A DNA stretch of 64,000 nt, taken from positions 1 through 64,000 of the forward strand of contig SCRD01000010.1 in NCBI GenBank assembly GCA_004298155.1. The letters are read 5' to 3'. This stretch comes from Acidobacteriota bacterium (lineage in GTDB: Bacteria; Acidobacteriota; Terriglobia; UBA7540). Below, piece by piece: positions 9,545 through 19,279 of the stretch (the first letter of the stretch is position 1; each line of letters starts with the position of its first letter). The position numbers and the translations under genes were made by a program. Below the pieces are notes generated by a model, which ran no database searches, was not told the DNA's origin, and was given only the letters and a program-made list of their open reading frames with translations.

Positions 9545-9740
9545 CGTTAGCACAGCATTTCGCGGGCCAGAAACCCTGGGGTTTTCTCTTTGAAGAATCA
9601 ACGCGGCGCCAGCCAATGCATCAAAAGAAGAACCGTGGAACGCAAAATCGGCGGCCCTCGCTACCCGTTTTTTTTCCAAGAACGAACCGCAGAATCCGAA
9701 GTCGCCAGACTTTGCGATACTTCGCTGCAAGGAGATTTGC

Positions 9741-10187
9741 ATGAGCTCAAAGAAAGAAATGCAGAAGTCCAAGGGATTCACGGCGGAGGAAAAAGCCGCA
9801 ATGAAGGAGCGCGCCAAAGAGCTGAAGGCGGAAGCAGGCGCCAGGAAGGACAGGGCGGCCGGGGAAAGCGATCTGTTGGCGAAGATAGCTGAAATGCGGG
9901 AGCCGGACCGCACCATGGCCAATCAGCTTCATGCCATTATCACAACCAGCGCGCCAGATCTCGCGCCGACAACCTGGTACGGGATGCCCGCGTACGCCAA
10001 GGACGGCAAGGTCGTCTGCTTCTTCCAAAGCGCACAGAAGTTTAAAACCAGGTACGCGACGTTTGGCTTCAGCGACAAGGCGAACCTCGACGAAGGCGCG
10101 ATGTGGCCAACCGTCTTTGCGCTGAAGGAGTTGACTGCCGCCGAAGAAGCAAGGATCAGCGCGCTCGTGAAGAAATCGGTGAGCTGA
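9741..10187 (+). CDS. DUF1801 (YdhG/frataxin-like fold) family protein
   Basis: 148 aa. A lysine/glutamate-rich helical N-terminus (about 1-50, [18 protein letters not shown]) precedes a DUF1801 domain with [19 protein letters not shown] (about 77-95), [10 protein letters not shown] and an ALKEL..EEARI C-terminal helix. Relatives are annotated as iron-chaperone-like or DUF1801 proteins; the role is unproven. The SD AAGGAGA lies just upstream of the ATG. It follows the broken DinB gene, a common neighbour for small cytoplasmic proteins of this class, but no operon link can be shown across the 196-bp gap. Confidence 0.85.
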   Translation: MSSKKEMQKSKGFTAEEKAAMKERAKELKAEAGARKDRAAGESDLLAKIAEMREPDRTMANQLHAIITTSAPDLAPTTWYGMPAYAKDGKVVCFFQSAQKFKTRYATFGFSDKANLDEGAMWPTVFALKELTAAEEARISALVKKSVS

Positions 10188-10454
10188 GGGGTGATCTCGC
10201 CAGTGGGCCCAGTATAGCGGGAAGCCACGATACGGTTCCTGTGTCAGGCAGCGGCTGGCCCTTCGGGGCCGCATAAGTCATGCCCTTGCGCCCTCGGCAG
10301 GCAGATCCAAAGCTCTGCACCAGCCTCGTGCTGGTAATTTATTGTGACCTCAAAGGCTTCGGACCCAGGAGGATCATATATCCTGTGATCTTCTTGCTGG
10401 AATTTCCTTCCAAAAAGCTTTACGCTAAGCCGTTCCGCATGGAGAGAATGGTTT

Positions 10455-11243
10455 ATGCCACTGCTCGATGGGAAAGTTGCAGTCGTGACCGGCGGTGGTG
10501 GTTCCGGGATCGGTCACGGTATATCTCTGGTGCTTGCAAAACATGGAGCGCATGTAGCGATTCTGGAAATCGACCTCAACGCGGCCGAAAAAGTACGCCA
10601 TCAGATCGAGGCCGCCGATGGCAGTGCAACTGTTATTCACGCGGACATCAGGAGTTCAATTGATGTTCGCCGGGCAATCGATATGGTCATTGAAGACCGC
10701 GAGCGCCTGGACATTATGGTTAATAACGCGGGCGTTGGCTTGATCCGCGCCGTTGCTGAGGCCAGCGAGGAAGAGTTCGACCAACTGGCTGCCATCGACC
10801 TCCGCGGGATGTGGCTGTGCTGCAAGTACGCCATCCTGCACATGCGGCGGCAAAAACAGGGGTCAATTGTCAACATCGCCTCGGTGCACAGCCGCGCGAC
10901 GCTGCCGCAGTTTGGAATTTACGCGGCCATGAAAGCAGGAGTAACCGGGTTGACCCGCGGGATCGCCGTCCAATACGGGCCGGACGGCATTCGGGCCAAT
11001 ACTGTTTCACCCGGCCTTGTTGACGGCAAGCAGACTCGTGACATCGTAGGCAAGATTTCCGATGACGTGGAAGGTTATCTTAACGATTTTGTCAAGCGCG
11101 ATCAGGCATTGCCGCAATTGATCCAGCCCGAAGACATTGGAAACCTGGTAGCTTTCCTGGCTAGTGATCACGCTAGAATGATCACCGGCGCGAATATTCC
11201 CGTTGACGCCGGAATGTTGGCTCAACTCAGCAGCCGGCAGTGA
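10455..11243 (+). CDS. SDR family NAD(P)-dependent oxidoreductase
   Basis: 262 aa classical short-chain dehydrogenase: cofactor glycine motif TGGGGSGIG (12-20), NNAG (about 91-94), catalytic Ser in VNIASVHSRAT and YAAMKAG (catalytic Tyr and Lys). The Asp/Glu-rich turn after beta-2 (LEIDLN) suggests an NAD preference. It lies 6 bp before an enolase-superfamily gene, with a creatininase-type hydrolase after that, consistent with oxidation of a sugar or sugar acid in a small catabolic set. The exact substrate cannot be told. Confidence 0.92.
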   Translation: MPLLDGKVAVVTGGGGSGIGHGISLVLAKHGAHVAILEIDLNAAEKVRHQIEAADGSATVIHADIRSSIDVRRAIDMVIEDRERLDIMVNNAGVGLIRAVAEASEEEFDQLAAIDLRGMWLCCKYAILHMRRQKQGSIVNIASVHSRATLPQFGIYAAMKAGVTGLTRGIAVQYGPDGIRANTVSPGLVDGKQTRDIVGKISDDVEGYLNDFVKRDQALPQLIQPEDIGNLVAFLASDHARMITGANIPVDAGMLAQLSSRQ

Positions 11244-11249
11244 GGCGTT

Positions 11250-12371
11250 GTGCGGATTACAGGCATCGAAAAAATCAAAGTCAGGGTCCCCGCCAAAGCC
11301 GACACCTTGAACAGCCCCGAAGTCCTGGACCCGATGCACATGCTGGTTCTTGACGGCAAGCCGTCCTGGCGCATTCAGTTTGACCAGATCTGGAAATACA
11401 TCTACCGCGTTCAAACAGACGAGGGGGTGGAGGGGCTGGGAGAAAGCTACCGTGGCGTGAATCCGCAGGCTGTCGATGGAATGATCGCGAGCCTGATTGG
11501 CAGTGACCCTATGCGCTTGAATCTGCGCAGCCTGCCGATTGCGTGGTCGCGGGAATACGATGGATTTGAGGCCGCAATTTTCGACATTTGCGGCAAAAAG
11601 CTCGGAGTGCCTGCGTATCAGTTGCTGGGCGGTGCATTCCGCGAATGGGTTGATGTTGATTACTGGACGGGCCGGCGAACAACAGTAGACGCAATCAGGA
11701 AGGCCAAAGAGGGCCACGCGGCCGGTTATGGCGGCATCAAGTTCAAATGCAACCTTGAAGATGACGTTGTGACGTGGGCGGAAGGCATTCGAGAGGCCTG
11801 TGGTCCGTGTTTCAGCATTGTGCTTGACCCCAATTGCCGCTTTGACCGGCCGGCTGAGGTGATGCGGTTCAACCGCGGGCTGGAAAAGGCTGGCAACATT
11901 CGATGCCTGGAAGACCCCGTGCCGCGCTGGAACCTTGCCTGGTACCGCCTGTTGCGTGAGAAAACTTCGATCCCGATTGCCCTGCATGTGGCGCTACCTT
12001 ACATGGAGCTGGGGCAGATGGTTCAGGACGTAACCAAAGCCATTCAGCTGGAGGCGGTGGACTACTTCAATTTCAACTGCGGGATCGCCAACTTCGTCCG
12101 AATGGCTGATGTCGCCGACGCCGCCGGCATTCCCTGCTGGCACGGCAGCGAAGTTGACCTGGGCATTCTGGAGGCAAGTTACCTGCACGCATCCGCTGCG
12201 GCACGGAACTGCACCATGCGCAGTGACATTTTCGGCCAACTCGTGCGTGAAGATGACCTGATTGCCGAGCCGATTGAAATTACGGGTGGGCGCGCCCGCG
12301 TCCCACAAAAGCCGGGACTCGGAGTCGATCTGGATCTCGATGCGCTGGAGAAATACCGTTTGCTAGATTGA
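11250..12371 (+). CDS. Enolase superfamily protein (mandelate racemase/muconate lactonising type)
   Basis: 373 aa, GTG start 6 bp after the SDR stop. Capping domain about 1-125, then a TIM barrel with GGIKFKCN (Lys on strand 2), VLDPNCRFD (metal Asp), CLEDPV (metal Glu) and a late WHGSEVDLG (His in the general-base region). These proteins abstract a proton alpha to a carboxylate; many are sugar-acid dehydratases. Pairing with an SDR supports a sugar-acid pathway. The substrate-specific residues are not enough for a name. Confidence 0.88.
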   Translation: MRITGIEKIKVRVPAKADTLNSPEVLDPMHMLVLDGKPSWRIQFDQIWKYIYRVQTDEGVEGLGESYRGVNPQAVDGMIASLIGSDPMRLNLRSLPIAWSREYDGFEAAIFDICGKKLGVPAYQLLGGAFREWVDVDYWTGRRTTVDAIRKAKEGHAAGYGGIKFKCNLEDDVVTWAEGIREACGPCFSIVLDPNCRFDRPAEVMRFNRGLEKAGNIRCLEDPVPRWNLAWYRLLREKTSIPIALHVALPYMELGQMVQDVTKAIQLEAVDYFNFNCGIANFVRMADVADAAGIPCWHGSEVDLGILEASYLHASAAARNCTMRSDIFGQLVREDDLIAEPIEITGGRARVPQKPGLGVDLDLDALEKYRLLD

Positions 12372-12471
12372 ATTTAGCAGTGAGAACGGGTAAATGAAGA
12401 CATCGGCATTTTCGCCACATCACCTGCCGTCATGCGGACTTGTCAGGCTGGCGCCGTGCTAATCTAATTCA

Positions 12472-13236
12472 ATGCTTCTCTACGACCTTACTTCGCCGCA
12501 AGTATCGGACCTCGACCGTGGCATAGTCGTTGTCGTCCCCTTTGGATCAATTGAACAGCACAGTCTTCATCTGCCGCTGGGGACGGACTCAATCATCGGC
12601 GAGGCGATTGCCCGCCGCCTGGAACAAGCACTCCCTAGCCAGGTCCTTCTGCTTCCCATGATGTGGCTCGGCTGCTCGCGCCACCACATGGATTTTGCGG
12701 GCTCGCTGACAGCAGAAATCGAAACCTTTATCGACATTGGCGAACAGCTTGTGTCAAGCATGGCCGAGCACGGGTTCAGGAATTTCATTCTTCTTAACAG
12801 CCACGGAGGCAACATCAACAAGGTTTCGCTTGTGGCCGAAAAGCTCCGCTATAAACTCGGGCCCAGCTCGAAGGTTGTGGGCGTTACCTACTGGCATTTG
12901 GTGGGCGAGGAAATCCAGTCAATTCGCGACACACCCGTCGGTGGCATGGGCCACTCGGGCGAGCTTGAGACGTCCGTCATGCTGGTGGTCAGGCCAGAGC
13001 TTGTGAGGAAAGATTTAATAGACCCCGACGGTCCGGGGAAGCTTTCAAAATTCGAAGGCCGGGACATGTTTGCCCCTGGGAAGGTCTCGATTGCTAAGCC
13101 CTTCAAGGAAATGACCCGCCACGGCGGCATCGGCGACCCACGAAAGGCTTCCAGGGAAAAAGGCGAGAGGATTCTTTCCGTTATTGTCAAGAAACTCGCC
13201 GAAGTTGTAGAAGAGATTCAAACCGGAAAGCTCTAA
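12472..13236 (+). CDS. Creatininase family protein
   Basis: 254 aa metal-dependent amidohydrolase of the creatininase fold. Metal-ligand motifs: GSIEQHSLHLPLGTD (about 23-37), NSHGGN (about 106-111) and GHSGELETS (about 160-168), with a C-terminal GGIGDP. The family opens cyclic amides (creatinine and related) or acts in cofactor and sugar-amide metabolism. It is 100 bp downstream of the enolase-superfamily gene on the same strand, so it may belong to the same catabolic unit. There is no clear SD at the ATG. Confidence 0.9.
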   Translation: MLLYDLTSPQVSDLDRGIVVVVPFGSIEQHSLHLPLGTDSIIGEAIARRLEQALPSQVLLLPMMWLGCSRHHMDFAGSLTAEIETFIDIGEQLVSSMAEHGFRNFILLNSHGGNINKVSLVAEKLRYKLGPSSKVVGVTYWHLVGEEIQSIRDTPVGGMGHSGELETSVMLVVRPELVRKDLIDPDGPGKLSKFEGRDMFAPGKVSIAKPFKEMTRHGGIGDPRKASREKGERILSVIVKKLAEVVEEIQTGKL

Positions 13237-13354
13237 GCGGTGGTTAGATGCCGGTTCAGGCCATGGCGCTTGAATGGCTACCTGGACTGCAGCAGAGCGC
13301 AATCCGCCGCTGATCTGAGAGCCGATCGCTTTTCCCAAACAGGTCTTGCAGCGC

Positions 13355-15259
13355 TTACAGGCTCACCTTGCGGACTGTGGGGGCCTTATTAACGAAGCTC
13401 TGAATTTTTTCCACGATGCCGTCAGCATCCAGCCCATACTTGGCATGAAGCAGATTGGGCGCCCCGTGAGGTATGATGCGGTCAGGGACTGCGATGCGGA
13501 CCACGCTGGCAGGGATTCGACGGTCCTGCAGCAGGGCCGCGACCGCGGACCCGAACCCGCCGCACTCGGTGCCTTCCTCGATGGTCACCAGAAACTGTTT
13601 TTCTGATGCCAGGCAGCAGATTAGTTCCTGATCCAGCGGCTTCATAAAGCGCGCGTTGATGACGGTGGCACGGATTCCAGAGGCTTCCAGCCTTTCGGCA
13701 GACTCGAGCGCCGGGTAGACCATGCTTCCCAAAGCCAGAATGGCAATGTCGCTTCCTTCCCGAAGTATTTCTCCCTTACCGATTTCCAGCCGCTTGAACT
13801 CCGGATCAATAGAAACGCCGAACCCGTTGCCGCGGGGATAGCGCACGGCCGCAGGGCCATTCACACTGAGCGAGGTGGCCAGCATGTGGCGCAGTTCGTT
13901 CTCGTCTTTGGGCGCCATGACCACCATCCCGGGAACCGCAGAAAGGTAAGCCAGGTCATAGAGACCGTTGTGCGTTGGCCCATCTGCGCCCACGATTCCT
14001 GCCCTGTCAAGCGCAAAGGCTATAGGCAGGCGCATCAGGCAGGCGTCGTGAATCACCTGGTCATAGGCCCTCTGAAGGAAGGTGGAATAGATCGCCACCA
14101 TGGGGTGCAAACCCTCACATGCCAGGCCGCAGGCAAAAGTTACTGCGTGCTGTTCGGCAATGCCGACGTCGAAGAAACGGTCAGGGAAGCGTTTGGCAAA
14201 ATCCACGAGGCCAGTCCCCTCGGCCATGGCTGCAGTGATGGCTACGATGCGCTTGTCTTTCTCTGCCAGTTCGCACATGGCCTCACCAAACACAGAAGTA
14301 TAGCTGGGCGCCTTTGCCGGGGCCTTGCGAAAAGCCCCTGTTGCGACGTCAAACTGCGTCACGCCGTGGAATTTGACAGGCAGCATTTCCGCATGCGGGT
14401 AGCCTTTGCCCTTCTGAGTCACAACGTGCAACAGGGTTGGCTTGGGATTGTCTTTCGACCGCGAAATCGCCGTGAGCAGTTCGTCCATATTGTGGCCGCT
14501 GATCGGCCCCACGTAGTCAAAGCCGAGTTCCTCGAATACCAGCCCTGGAATCAAAGCCGTTTTGGCGGATTCCACCATATCCTTGGAGAGCTTCAGCAGT
14601 CGGGAGCCCAGGCGTGGAACCGACAGGATCATCTTTTCGACTTCCTGAGTGATCCGATGGTAAGCCTGCCCATGCACCACGCGGTTGAGATAGCCAGCGA
14701 TTGCGCCCACGTTCGGAGAGATCGACATTTCATTGTCATTCAAAACAACCAGGACCTTTTTCTGGAGGGTTCCCAGATTGTTGATGCCTTCGAGTTCCAG
14801 GCCGGACGTTAAACCTGCGTCGCCTACTACAGCAACCACGTGGAAATTCTCACCCTTCAGATCCCGCGCTACCGCCATTCCGAGCGCTCCGGAAATAGCG
14901 GTACCCGCGTGGGCCACGTTAAAGGTGTCATACGGACTTTCGTCCCGCACGGGGAAACCGGAGATACCACCGTACTGCCGGATGGTGGCCAGGCGGTCGC
15001 GCCGGCCTGTGAGGACCTTGTGGCCGTAGGCCTGGTGTCCTACGTCCCAGACGATCTTGTCCCTGGGCGCGTCAAACAGATAATGCAGCGCCAGAGTGAG
15101 TTCGACGGTCCCAAGGCTTGAAGCCAGATGGCCGCCGACTTTGGAAACGACGGTGATGAGATAATCGCGAAGCTCTTCTGCAACCGTCGGCAGTTCTTCA
15201 CGAGGAACTTTTTTCAAGTCCGCTGGTGAATCGATTTGTGAGAGATACCGGTATTCCAT
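13355..15259 (-). CDS. dxs: 1-deoxy-D-xylulose-5-phosphate synthase
   Basis: 634 aa, full length. It makes DXP from pyruvate and glyceraldehyde 3-phosphate using thiamine diphosphate, the first step of the MEP isoprenoid pathway. N-terminal GHQAYGHKVLTGRRD and the ThDP-binding stretch VVGDAGLTSG; middle pyrimidine domain with GIAEQHAVTFACGLA; C-terminal transketolase domain with EEGTECGGFGS. The ATG overlaps the stop of the prenyl synthase gene (TGATG), so translation is probably coupled. Last gene of the metE/F-xseB-ispA-dxs run; xseB-ispA-dxs is a common bacterial grouping. Confidence 0.97.
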   Translation of the reverse strand: MEYRYLSQIDSPADLKKVPREELPTVAEELRDYLITVVSKVGGHLASSLGTVELTLALHYLFDAPRDKIVWDVGHQAYGHKVLTGRRDRLATIRQYGGISGFPVRDESPYDTFNVAHAGTAISGALGMAVARDLKGENFHVVAVVGDAGLTSGLELEGINNLGTLQKKVLVVLNDNEMSISPNVGAIAGYLNRVVHGQAYHRITQEVEKMILSVPRLGSRLLKLSKDMVESAKTALIPGLVFEELGFDYVGPISGHNMDELLTAISRSKDNPKPTLLHVVTQKGKGYPHAEMLPVKFHGVTQFDVATGAFRKAPAKAPSYTSVFGEAMCELAEKDKRIVAITAAMAEGTGLVDFAKRFPDRFFDVGIAEQHAVTFACGLACEGLHPMVAIYSTFLQRAYDQVIHDACLMRLPIAFALDRAGIVGADGPTHNGLYDLAYLSAVPGMVVMAPKDENELRHMLATSLSVNGPAAVRYPRGNGFGVSIDPEFKRLEIGKGEILREGSDIAILALGSMVYPALESAERLEASGIRATVINARFMKPLDQELICCLASEKQFLVTIEEGTECGGFGSAVAALLQDRRIPASVVRIAVPDRIIPHGAPNLLHAKYGLDADGIVEKIQSFVNKAPTVRKVSL

Positions 15260-16155
15260 CAGGCAGACCTCTCAATTAGAAAATAAGCTAACTCCTGTAG
15301 CCTGCTTGCCGCCTTGCCGTAAGGTTCCAGGCTTTTGCAGGCTTCCTCGATCAGCAGCCTGGCCTTGCGGCGGGATTCTTCGATACCGTACAGCGACGGA
15401 TAAGTTGCCTTGCATTGTTCATCGTCTTTGCCTGCCGTCTTGCCCAGTGTGGCGCTTGAGCCCAGGACATCGAGCAGATCATCTGCAATCTGGAATGCCA
15501 GCCCGATCTTCCGGCCATAAGTTGTAATGTGCTCAAGGTCGGTTTCCGTGGCGCCGGCAAAGATAGCGCCACACCGCACGGCTGCGCAAAGGAACGCCCC
15601 CGTCTTGGCGGAGTGAATCAATTCAAGGGTGCGGGCATCAACGGCGTGATGGGTTGCTTCCAGATCGAGCACCTGCCCGGCCACCATGCCTTCACGCGTC
15701 CCGGTTGCCCGCGCCAGCTCATAAATGATGCGAAGCTGGCATTGCGGAGGCGCTAATTCCGGCTCGGCCAGCACCTCGTATGTGAGAGTCAGAAGAGCAT
15801 CTCCCGTAAGGATTGCTGTGGATTCTCCGAAAGCGCGATGGCAGGTCGGCTTGCCGCGTCGCAAATCGTCATTATCTAGCGCAGGCAGGTCGTCGTGGAT
15901 CAGAGAATAGGTGTGGATCAGCTCCAGTGCAGAAGCAATCCGCACAAGGGAGGGTCCATCTGCGCCAAGCAAGCGTCCGGCCTCGGCACATAATATGGGT
16001 CGCAGCCGCTTACCCCCGGCAAACACTGAGTAACGCATCGCCTGATGGATGGAGTGAGGAAAAGCATCCTCGGGAGGGAGCATCCGGTTAAGTTCCTGGT
16101 CAATCAAAGCACGCTGCTCGTCCAGATACTGTGAAACCCTAGTGGAAGTGCTCAA
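15259..16155 (-). CDS. ispA: Polyprenyl (farnesyl/geranylgeranyl) diphosphate synthase
   Basis: 298 aa class I prenyltransferase. First Asp-rich motif DDLPALDND (about 93-101), GKRLRP near 50, and second Asp-rich motif DDLLD (about 226-230). It condenses IPP with allylic diphosphates to make C15 or C20 products for quinone, carotenoid and cell-wall lipid synthesis. The start is TTG, overlapping the xseB stop by 4 nt (TTGA); no nearby ATG fits. Sits directly before dxs. Chain length is not determined from sequence. Confidence 0.94.
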   Translation of the reverse strand: MSTSTRVSQYLDEQRALIDQELNRMLPPEDAFPHSIHQAMRYSVFAGGKRLRPILCAEAGRLLGADGPSLVRIASALELIHTYSLIHDDLPALDNDDLRRGKPTCHRAFGESTAILTGDALLTLTYEVLAEPELAPPQCQLRIIYELARATGTREGMVAGQVLDLEATHHAVDARTLELIHSAKTGAFLCAAVRCGAIFAGATETDLEHITTYGRKIGLAFQIADDLLDVLGSSATLGKTAGKDDEQCKATYPSLYGIEESRRKARLLIEEACKSLEPYGKAASRLQELAYFLIERSA

Positions 16156-16418
16156 ATCGACTCCGTTTCGTTGTCTTCCTGTTCAAAAGGCTCTGCGACA
16201 ATTTTTCCGCCCGCTCTTTTCATCAGGATCTGGACGCGGCCCTCAGCTTCCTGAAGCTGTTTCTGGCAGGCTTCCGAAAGCTTCATGCCCTCCTCATAAA
16301 TCTGCAAAGCTTTTTCGAGAGGGAGATCAGCGTCTTCAAGCTGGCGAACGATGGCATCGAGCCTCTCCAGATTCTTTTCAAACGATTCCGGCTTGGCAGA
16401 TTTTGGCGCCTGCGACAT
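16152..16418 (-). CDS. xseB: Exodeoxyribonuclease VII small subunit
   Basis: 88 aa, usual length. FEKNLERLDAIVRQLE and LPLEKALQIYEEGMKL are the two helices typical of XseB; they form a coiled-coil hairpin that binds the large subunit XseA, giving the enzyme that degrades single-stranded DNA. The large-subunit gene is not in the window. It overlaps ispA by 4 nt and follows the methyltransferase/reductase gene by 31 bp. Confidence 0.95.
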   Translation of the reverse strand: MSQAPKSAKPESFEKNLERLDAIVRQLEDADLPLEKALQIYEEGMKLSEACQKQLQEAEGRVQILMKRAGGKIVAEPFEQEDNETESI

Positions 16419-16449
16419 TTGTCTTTGTCACGACCTCCGGAATGAAATC

Positions 16450-18357
16450 TCACACCGTACTGGCTTCTCCCCGTGCCTCCGGCAGAGCAGTCTCCCCTTT
16501 CGCCGCGTGTACGCGCGCGCCGAGGGCTTCAACCACTTCCACTGCCATAGCATACCTTGAAAACGGCGCTACAATCTGGACTCCCTGTACCAGTTCATGG
16601 ACTTCCTGCAGCATTTCCCGCGCGATTTTCAATCCCTCGGCCCGCGCTTTTTCGCCGGTATCTACCTTGCGCATACGCATTAGAATTTCCGGGGACACCG
16701 ACATTCCAGGGACTTCGTTATTTAGGAACTCAGCGTTCCGGTAGCTCGTCAAGGGATGAATTCCTGCAAGAAGCGGAATTTTCGGCACGTCAAGCGCCTG
16801 GGTTCGGCGAAGGAAACCGGCAAGCCGATCGACGTCAAATACCGGCCGGATCACGCCAAAATTGGCGCCGGCTTTTATTTTATATTCAAACCGGCGAAGC
16901 TCCTCGTCCGGGTCGAGAGCATTGGGATTAAGGCCTACTCCGATCAAGAAACTGGTTTGTGTTCCCAGCGGGTTCCCGCTCATATCCAGCCCACGGTTCA
17001 GGTTGCTTAGCACATTTACCAGGCCAATGGCGTCCACATCAAAGACGGCTGTGGCTGAGGGAAGAGTAGCAATCTGAGGAGAATCGCCCGTTACGGCCCA
17101 GACATTCCTTATACCCAACGCGTGAGCGCCAAGAATGTCCGACTGAAGGCTGAGCACGTTGCGGCCGCGACAACTGAAGTGAAGCAGCGTTTCGATGCCG
17201 GCCTGCTGCTGGATTACCACCGCAAGCGTCTGCGCGCTCATCCTTGCTGTAGCCCCTGAGCCGTCAGGGATATTAACCGCGTCGATTCCATTTTGCTTCA
17301 GGTATTGCGCGCCTTCCACCTCGCGCGCGGGATCGCAACCCTTGGGGGGAACGATTTCAACTACCACCGGGAACTCGCCTCGAACCAGCTTTTCGGCAAG
17401 GTGCGAACGGAGTTTGATGGGTGCGGGCTCAAGCGCCTGGAGGGGGCGAAGAGTTGTTCCAATTGCCACCCGCTCCGCCTGCGGTCCCAGCGATTTCACC
17501 GCCGTTTTGATGGCCTTAATATGTTCCGGGGTGGTTCCGCAGCATCCGCCCACAATTCGGGCGCCGGCCTGGATAAATCTGCTGGCCCGCTCGGCCATGT
17601 ATTCGGGGGAGCATAGATAGTGGGTCCTGCCGTCGATGGAATGGGGGAGTCCGGCGTTGGGCTGGGCTGAAAGTTTCCGTGTCGTGGCCGTCGCCATTCT
17701 CTCGAGCGTTTCCAGGACGGTTGCAGGTCCCATTCCGCAATTGACACCGATAACATCAGCTCCCCAAGTGTCAAGCTGGCGCGCAAAGTCCTCGGGACTG
17801 GCGCCGGAAAGAGTATTCCCATCTTCCTGAACCGTCATCTGGACCACAGCGGGAAGTGAAGTGGCTTCTCTCACGGCGAGCAGCGCCTGATGGGCCTCCT
17901 CCAGGTCCATCATCGTTTCAATGATGATCAAGTCCACGCCGCCCTCGGCAAGAGCTTCAACCTGCTCGCGAAAGGCGTTTCGCGCTTCTGTAAGCGATGT
18001 GGGTCCCAAGGGCTCGAGACGCAGACCCAGCGGGCCGACGGAGCCGCCCACGTAAAGATCTTCACCGGCGCTTTCGCGCGCCAGCCGCGCTCCGGCCAGG
18101 TTGATTTCACGGACTTTCTCGGCCAGGTCAAACTTGGCCAGCCGGAAGCGGTTTGCCCCAAACGTGTTGGTCTCAAGAAGTTCAGCGCCTGCTTTGACGT
18201 ATCCCATGTGAACTTCTTTTACCATATGAGGAGAGACGAGGTTCAGCTCATCGAAGCTGCGGTTGAGGGACACACCTCTAGCGTACAACATGGTGCCCAT
18301 GGCGCCGTCGCAGACCAAAGGACGCTTCTCGAGCCGCTGTAGGATCGGTTCACGCAC
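16450..18357 (-). CDS. Fused homocysteine S-methyltransferase / methylenetetrahydrofolate reductase
   Basis: 635 aa. Residues about 1-300 are a Pfam S-methyl-trans domain: CDGAMGTML at the N-terminus, ETNTFGANR, IGVNCGMGP (first zinc Cys) and GGCCGTTPEH (the zinc Cys pair). Residues about 325-615 are a MetF-like (βα)8 domain (PVVVEIVPPKG, NIPDG, WAVTGDSP) that reduces methylene-THF with FAD. The fusion couples formation of methyl-THF to homocysteine methylation. GTG start at 18357 without a clear SD. Likely first gene of the xseB-ispA-dxs run. No S-adenosylmethionine or cobalamin riboswitch was recognised in the 270 bp upstream. Confidence 0.94.
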   Translation of the reverse strand: MREPILQRLEKRPLVCDGAMGTMLYARGVSLNRSFDELNLVSPHMVKEVHMGYVKAGAELLETNTFGANRFRLAKFDLAEKVREINLAGARLARESAGEDLYVGGSVGPLGLRLEPLGPTSLTEARNAFREQVEALAEGGVDLIIIETMMDLEEAHQALLAVREATSLPAVVQMTVQEDGNTLSGASPEDFARQLDTWGADVIGVNCGMGPATVLETLERMATATTRKLSAQPNAGLPHSIDGRTHYLCSPEYMAERASRFIQAGARIVGGCCGTTPEHIKAIKTAVKSLGPQAERVAIGTTLRPLQALEPAPIKLRSHLAEKLVRGEFPVVVEIVPPKGCDPAREVEGAQYLKQNGIDAVNIPDGSGATARMSAQTLAVVIQQQAGIETLLHFSCRGRNVLSLQSDILGAHALGIRNVWAVTGDSPQIATLPSATAVFDVDAIGLVNVLSNLNRGLDMSGNPLGTQTSFLIGVGLNPNALDPDEELRRFEYKIKAGANFGVIRPVFDVDRLAGFLRRTQALDVPKIPLLAGIHPLTSYRNAEFLNNEVPGMSVSPEILMRMRKVDTGEKARAEGLKIAREMLQEVHELVQGVQIVAPFSRYAMAVEVVEALGARVHAAKGETALPEARGEASTV

Positions 18358-18428
18358 GCTCAGCGTAGTTTATCACGCCTCTGGCGATGCTGACGAGTGA
18401 CGCAGGGTTGGGTGTGAGTTGATTTGCC

Positions 18429-18493
18429 TTGTGGCACGGGCCTCCTCATCCGTGCTGCGGCCAAAAGGCATGGCCATCCTGGCCACGCCACAA
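18429..18493. repeat. Decayed palindromic repeat upstream of the methionine operon
   Basis: TTGTGGC (18429-18435) and GCCACAA (18487-18493) form an outer inverted repeat around a small hairpin, CACGG...CCGTG, and a TGGCCA repeat. The layout resembles worn intergenic REP-like elements; it lies between the divergent methyltransferase/reductase and DedA genes. It could also contribute to promoter-region folding. Confidence 0.4.
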
Positions 18494-18629
18494 AAAGTAA
18501 AAATCAAACTGGGTTGCCACGCCGGATTGGCGGCGGGGCGAATAAAGAGTGACCGCAACAACTCGATAAGCTATCATCTGATTTAGTTTTAGGCCTAGCC
18601 GGAGATTTTTTCACCTCATACCTCAAGAC

Positions 18630-19241
18630 ATGGCCCACACGATTTTCCAAACGCTATCGGAAGTTTTTTCGAAGTATGGCTACTGGGTGGTCTTCTTCGG
18701 GGTCATGCTCGAGAACGCGGGGATCCCCATCCCGGGTGAAACAGTCCTTCTGTTCGCTGGTTTTCTTGCCTACCACGAAAGAATTGGCCTCTTGCCCAGC
18801 GTCCTGGTGGCGATTGCAGGGGCTACTCTCGGCGACTCGATGGGATTTCTGATCGGGCTTTTTGGTGGGAGGGCGTTTGTTGACCGGTTTATTCGCAGTT
18901 TCCCGATCGTTCGAAATTCCTTTGACCATTCCCAGGTATTGTTCATGAAGTACGGCCAGTGGGCAGTTTTCACAGGCCGATTCATCACAGGATTACGAAT
19001 GTTCGCGGGGATCATCGCCGGGCTTTTTCGTATGCCCTATCGCCGGTTTCTCCTTTTCAATTTTACAGGCGCTGCTATATGGGCCATTGCAGTCATCTAT
19101 GTTGGGTATCTGTTCGGGAACAGTTGGCGGCGAGTCGAGCAGCACTTAGTGCAAGTTAATGAGGTTGTGACGGCCGTTGTCCTGGTTGCTGTTCTGGTTG
19201 GCGTGATTTCGTACTATTTGAGGAAGAAGCGGCCTTTTTAA
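18630..19241 (+). CDS. DedA family (SNARE-associated) membrane protein
   Basis: 203 aa polytopic membrane protein. Family features: ENAGIPIPGETVLLFAGFLA in the first third, GATLGDSMGFLIGLFGGR, and the FTGRFITGLRMFAGIIAG helix with conserved Arg, then MPYRRFLLFNFTGAAIWA. DedA proteins are linked to membrane-potential maintenance and recycling of lipid carriers. ATG start, weak SD. Monocistronic by position. Confidence 0.94.
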   Translation: MAHTIFQTLSEVFSKYGYWVVFFGVMLENAGIPIPGETVLLFAGFLAYHERIGLLPSVLVAIAGATLGDSMGFLIGLFGGRAFVDRFIRSFPIVRNSFDHSQVLFMKYGQWAVFTGRFITGLRMFAGIIAGLFRMPYRRFLLFNFTGAAIWAIAVIYVGYLFGNSWRRVEQHLVQVNEVVTAVVLVAVLVGVISYYLRKKRPF

Positions 19242-19279
19242 GTCTCTGCGTTGCCCCTGGGGAGCGTTCTGGGCCGGCC

